Assembly: GCA_937952345.1 (NCBI GenBank)
Contig: CALFYN010000477.1
Coordinates: 1 to 8,181 of the forward strand
Length of the DNA stretch: 8,181 nt
DNA from: an uncultured Acidobacteriota bacterium
GTDB taxonomy: Bacteria; Acidobacteriota; Terriglobia; Bryobacterales; Bryobacteraceae
Direction: 5' to 3'
The position numbers were made by a program, and so were the translations under genes. This document shows positions 6,618-8,181 of the stretch, piece by piece (positions within the stretch are counted from its first letter, which is position 1; each line of letters starts with the position of its first letter). A model generated the notes under the pieces. It did not search any database. It was not told the origin of the DNA and saw only the letters and a program-made list of their open reading frames with translations.

Positions 6618-6619
6618 CC

Positions 6620-8181
6620 TTACCCCACGCGCACGCGGACGGTGGACGGAAACTGAGCCGCGACCTGCCGGCTGACGCCGGGTGATGAATCGACGGTCAA
6701 CTCCCTGAGACGGGGGAGCGTTCGCAGCAGGGCGATGCCGGCGCCGGTCAATCCGGCGCACGACCAGAACTCCAGCTTCTCGAGTGTCTCCAAGGTGCTG
6801 AGCATCTCGAGGCTGCGGTCGGTGATGCGTGTCTGGCCGGCATAGTAAGTGCGCAGTTGGGGGAGCGTGCGGATGTGTGCGGTGGCCTCGTCGCCCGTCT
6901 CGCGGCAATACATGCACCAGAGCGCTTCCAGGCGGTGGCACATGGCGATGTGGCGGAAGCCGGCGTCGGGGACATCCATCGGCATGAACTCGGCGAGCGA
7001 CGGGAACTCCGGCAGGGCGGTCAGGGCATCATCGGGAACATTGCGGCAACTGGCTGCCAGACCGCGCAGGGCGGGCATCGTGGCCAGGGCGCGAAAGGCG
7101 GTCCCGTTCAATCCGTAGCAGCGGCGGCCCCAGATGTACTGCAGCGTGCGCGAACGGCTGAGGGCGGTCCAGCCCTTTTCGCCGGCGGCGGTGTCCTGGC
7201 ACATCAACATGCGCAGATGGGGCAGAGCGGCGATGGCGGGCATCGTTTCGTCCGTGGCATCCAGGCCAAGCCAGCCCAGATGCGGCAGCGCGGCCAACGC
7301 GCGCACGCCGGCGGCGGTGAACGGGAGGCGTGCGTCATCCAGGTTCAGGGCGAACAGTCCGGCCAGCCCGTGCAAGGCATGTAGCCCGGCATCGGTCATC
7401 TGGCCGCGGAGCAAGAGGTAGGTGGGCCCGGCATCGAAGCCCATGAGCGAGTAGCGGGGTTCGCCACCCTGCCATTGCGCAAACGCCGGAATGCCGGCAA
7501 GCAGCGGCAACCCGGCATCGGTGACCAGATCTCCCGATTTGAGATGCCGCAATGCCGGCATTCCACCGAGGGCGCGGATGGCGCCATCTCCCGATGACGA
7601 GCCGAGCAGTTCGACACGCTCCAACTTCCGGCAATGCCGCAGATGGGCGAGGCCGGCATCGGACACACCACGGTGGTGGAACAACTGGAATTGGCGCAGG
7701 CCGCCGAGTGCACCGAGCACGGTGAGGCCGTGGTCTGTGATCTGGCATCCGGTGAGATTGAGGGACTCCAGATTCTCCATGCGGGCGAGAGGCCGCAAGC
7801 CGTCATCGGTCACGCGCCAGGAGCCCTCCAGTTGCAGACGGCGCAGCGAGGGGAGGCGAGCCACGCGCTTCAGAATATCGCCGGTCATCTGCCCTGCGGA
7901 TCGCAATTCGGCGATGCCGTGCTCCTGGATTACGGCGATGATCTCGTCCCAATCGGCGGAGGAGAGCGGAGGCCGCGGCTCAATCCAATTCTCATGCCAA
8001 TCGACGCGGTAGAAGGGGGGCGTGGCGCGGCCCGAACGCGCGCGGGGCACGGCGGCTGAGGCGGCCAGCGCTTCCCAACCGTCGAAGCCGTAGAGTTTCG
8101 CGACGAAGGCTTGTGCCGTGGACGGGGTCACGGTTTCTTTCCCGAAGCGCTCCAGCAGGCGGGCGCGCAACTGCTCATCGG
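6620..8181 (-). CDS. Leucine-rich-repeat protein, cysteine-containing type (5' end beyond window)
   Basis: The frame is open from the right edge to a TAA at 6620-6622. TTG at 8170 is the only in-frame start candidate near the edge, but the codons before it (D-E-Q) continue open, so the true start probably lies outside. Counting from that TTG the product has 516 residues. Residues 1-40 hold a short helical module ending in AKLYGFDGWEALAA. From about 106 to the end there are roughly 16 repeats of 20-26 residues of the form LPxLRxLxLxxC-x-TDxGLxxL, for example at 131, 155, 295, 436 and 460. This is the cysteine-containing (RNI-like) LRR type, which forms a curved protein-binding solenoid. The pattern is interrupted at about 227-252, and repeats at about 316-400 are irregular. 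No signal peptide or membrane segment is visible in the part seen. It is convergent with the hydrolase gene. The partner and role are unknown. Confidence 0.88.
   Translation of the reverse strand, partial: DEQLRARLLERFGKETVTPSTAQAFVAKLYGFDGWEALAASAAVPRARSGRATPPFYRVDWHENWIEPRPPLSSADWDEIIAVIQEHGIAELRSAGQMTGDILKRVARLPSLRRLQLEGSWRVTDDGLRPLARMENLESLNLTGCQITDHGLTVLGALGGLRQFQLFHHRGVSDAGLAHLRHCRKLERVELLGSSSGDGAIRALGGMPALRHLKSGDLVTDAGLPLLAGIPAFAQWQGGEPRYSLMGFDAGPTYLLLRGQMTDAGLHALHGLAGLFALNLDDARLPFTAAGVRALAALPHLGWLGLDATDETMPAIAALPHLRMLMCQDTAAGEKGWTALSRSRTLQYIWGRRCYGLNGTAFRALATMPALRGLAASCRNVPDDALTALPEFPSLAEFMPMDVPDAGFRHIAMCHRLEALWCMYCRETGDEATAHIRTLPQLRTYYAGQTRITDRSLEMLSTLETLEKLEFWSCAGLTGAGIALLRTLPRLRELTVDSSPGVSRQVAAQFPSTVRVRVG

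Noticed and set aside
6413..6619. Possible small gene in the convergent gap
   Set aside because: No frame with a start, ribosome-binding site and plausible composition is seen; the repeats and inverted repeat account for the visible structure.

Overview
This is a GC-rich window of ordinary bacterial chromosome with four complete genes and two genes cut by the window edges. The mix suggests an Acidobacteriota member of the Solibacter/Bryobacter type. It contains a TPR-bearing membrane serine/threonine kinase, a bacterial GlnRS, a Tat-exported enolase-superfamily enzyme and a cysteine-type leucine-rich-repeat protein. This placement is inferred from gene content and protein style; there is no rRNA or other marker in the window.

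Layout. (1) Positions 1-1398, minus strand: a Ser/Thr protein kinase with an intact N-terminus, a transmembrane segment and the start of a TPR-like sensor region, cut at the left edge. (2) A 48-bp divergent promoter region (1399-1446). (3) 1447-3165, plus strand: glnS, glutaminyl-tRNA synthetase. (4) 3235-6412, plus strand: a probable three-gene operon. It holds a degenerate enolase-superfamily protein, then an intact Tat-signal-bearing galactonate-dehydratase-like enzyme joined to it by an ATGA overlap, then an alpha/beta hydrolase 32 nt further on with an unclear start. (5) 6413-6619: a convergent intergenic region of 207 bp with a triple 10-bp repeat, a nested inverted repeat and a weak terminator. 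(6) 6620-8181, minus strand: a leucine-rich-repeat protein whose 5' end lies beyond the right edge.

How the genes may work together: the three-gene plus-strand operon could be a small sugar-acid module. The hydrolase would open a lactone or cleave an ester, and the intact enolase-superfamily member would dehydrate the resulting acid. The first gene keeps the enolase-superfamily fold signature but has lost nearly all metal-binding and acid/base residues. This makes it a candidate pseudoenzyme partner of the second gene and the most unusual item here. The kinase, glnS and the LRR gene show no evident functional link to the operon. I did not find a CRISPR array, mobile element, tRNA or rRNA.
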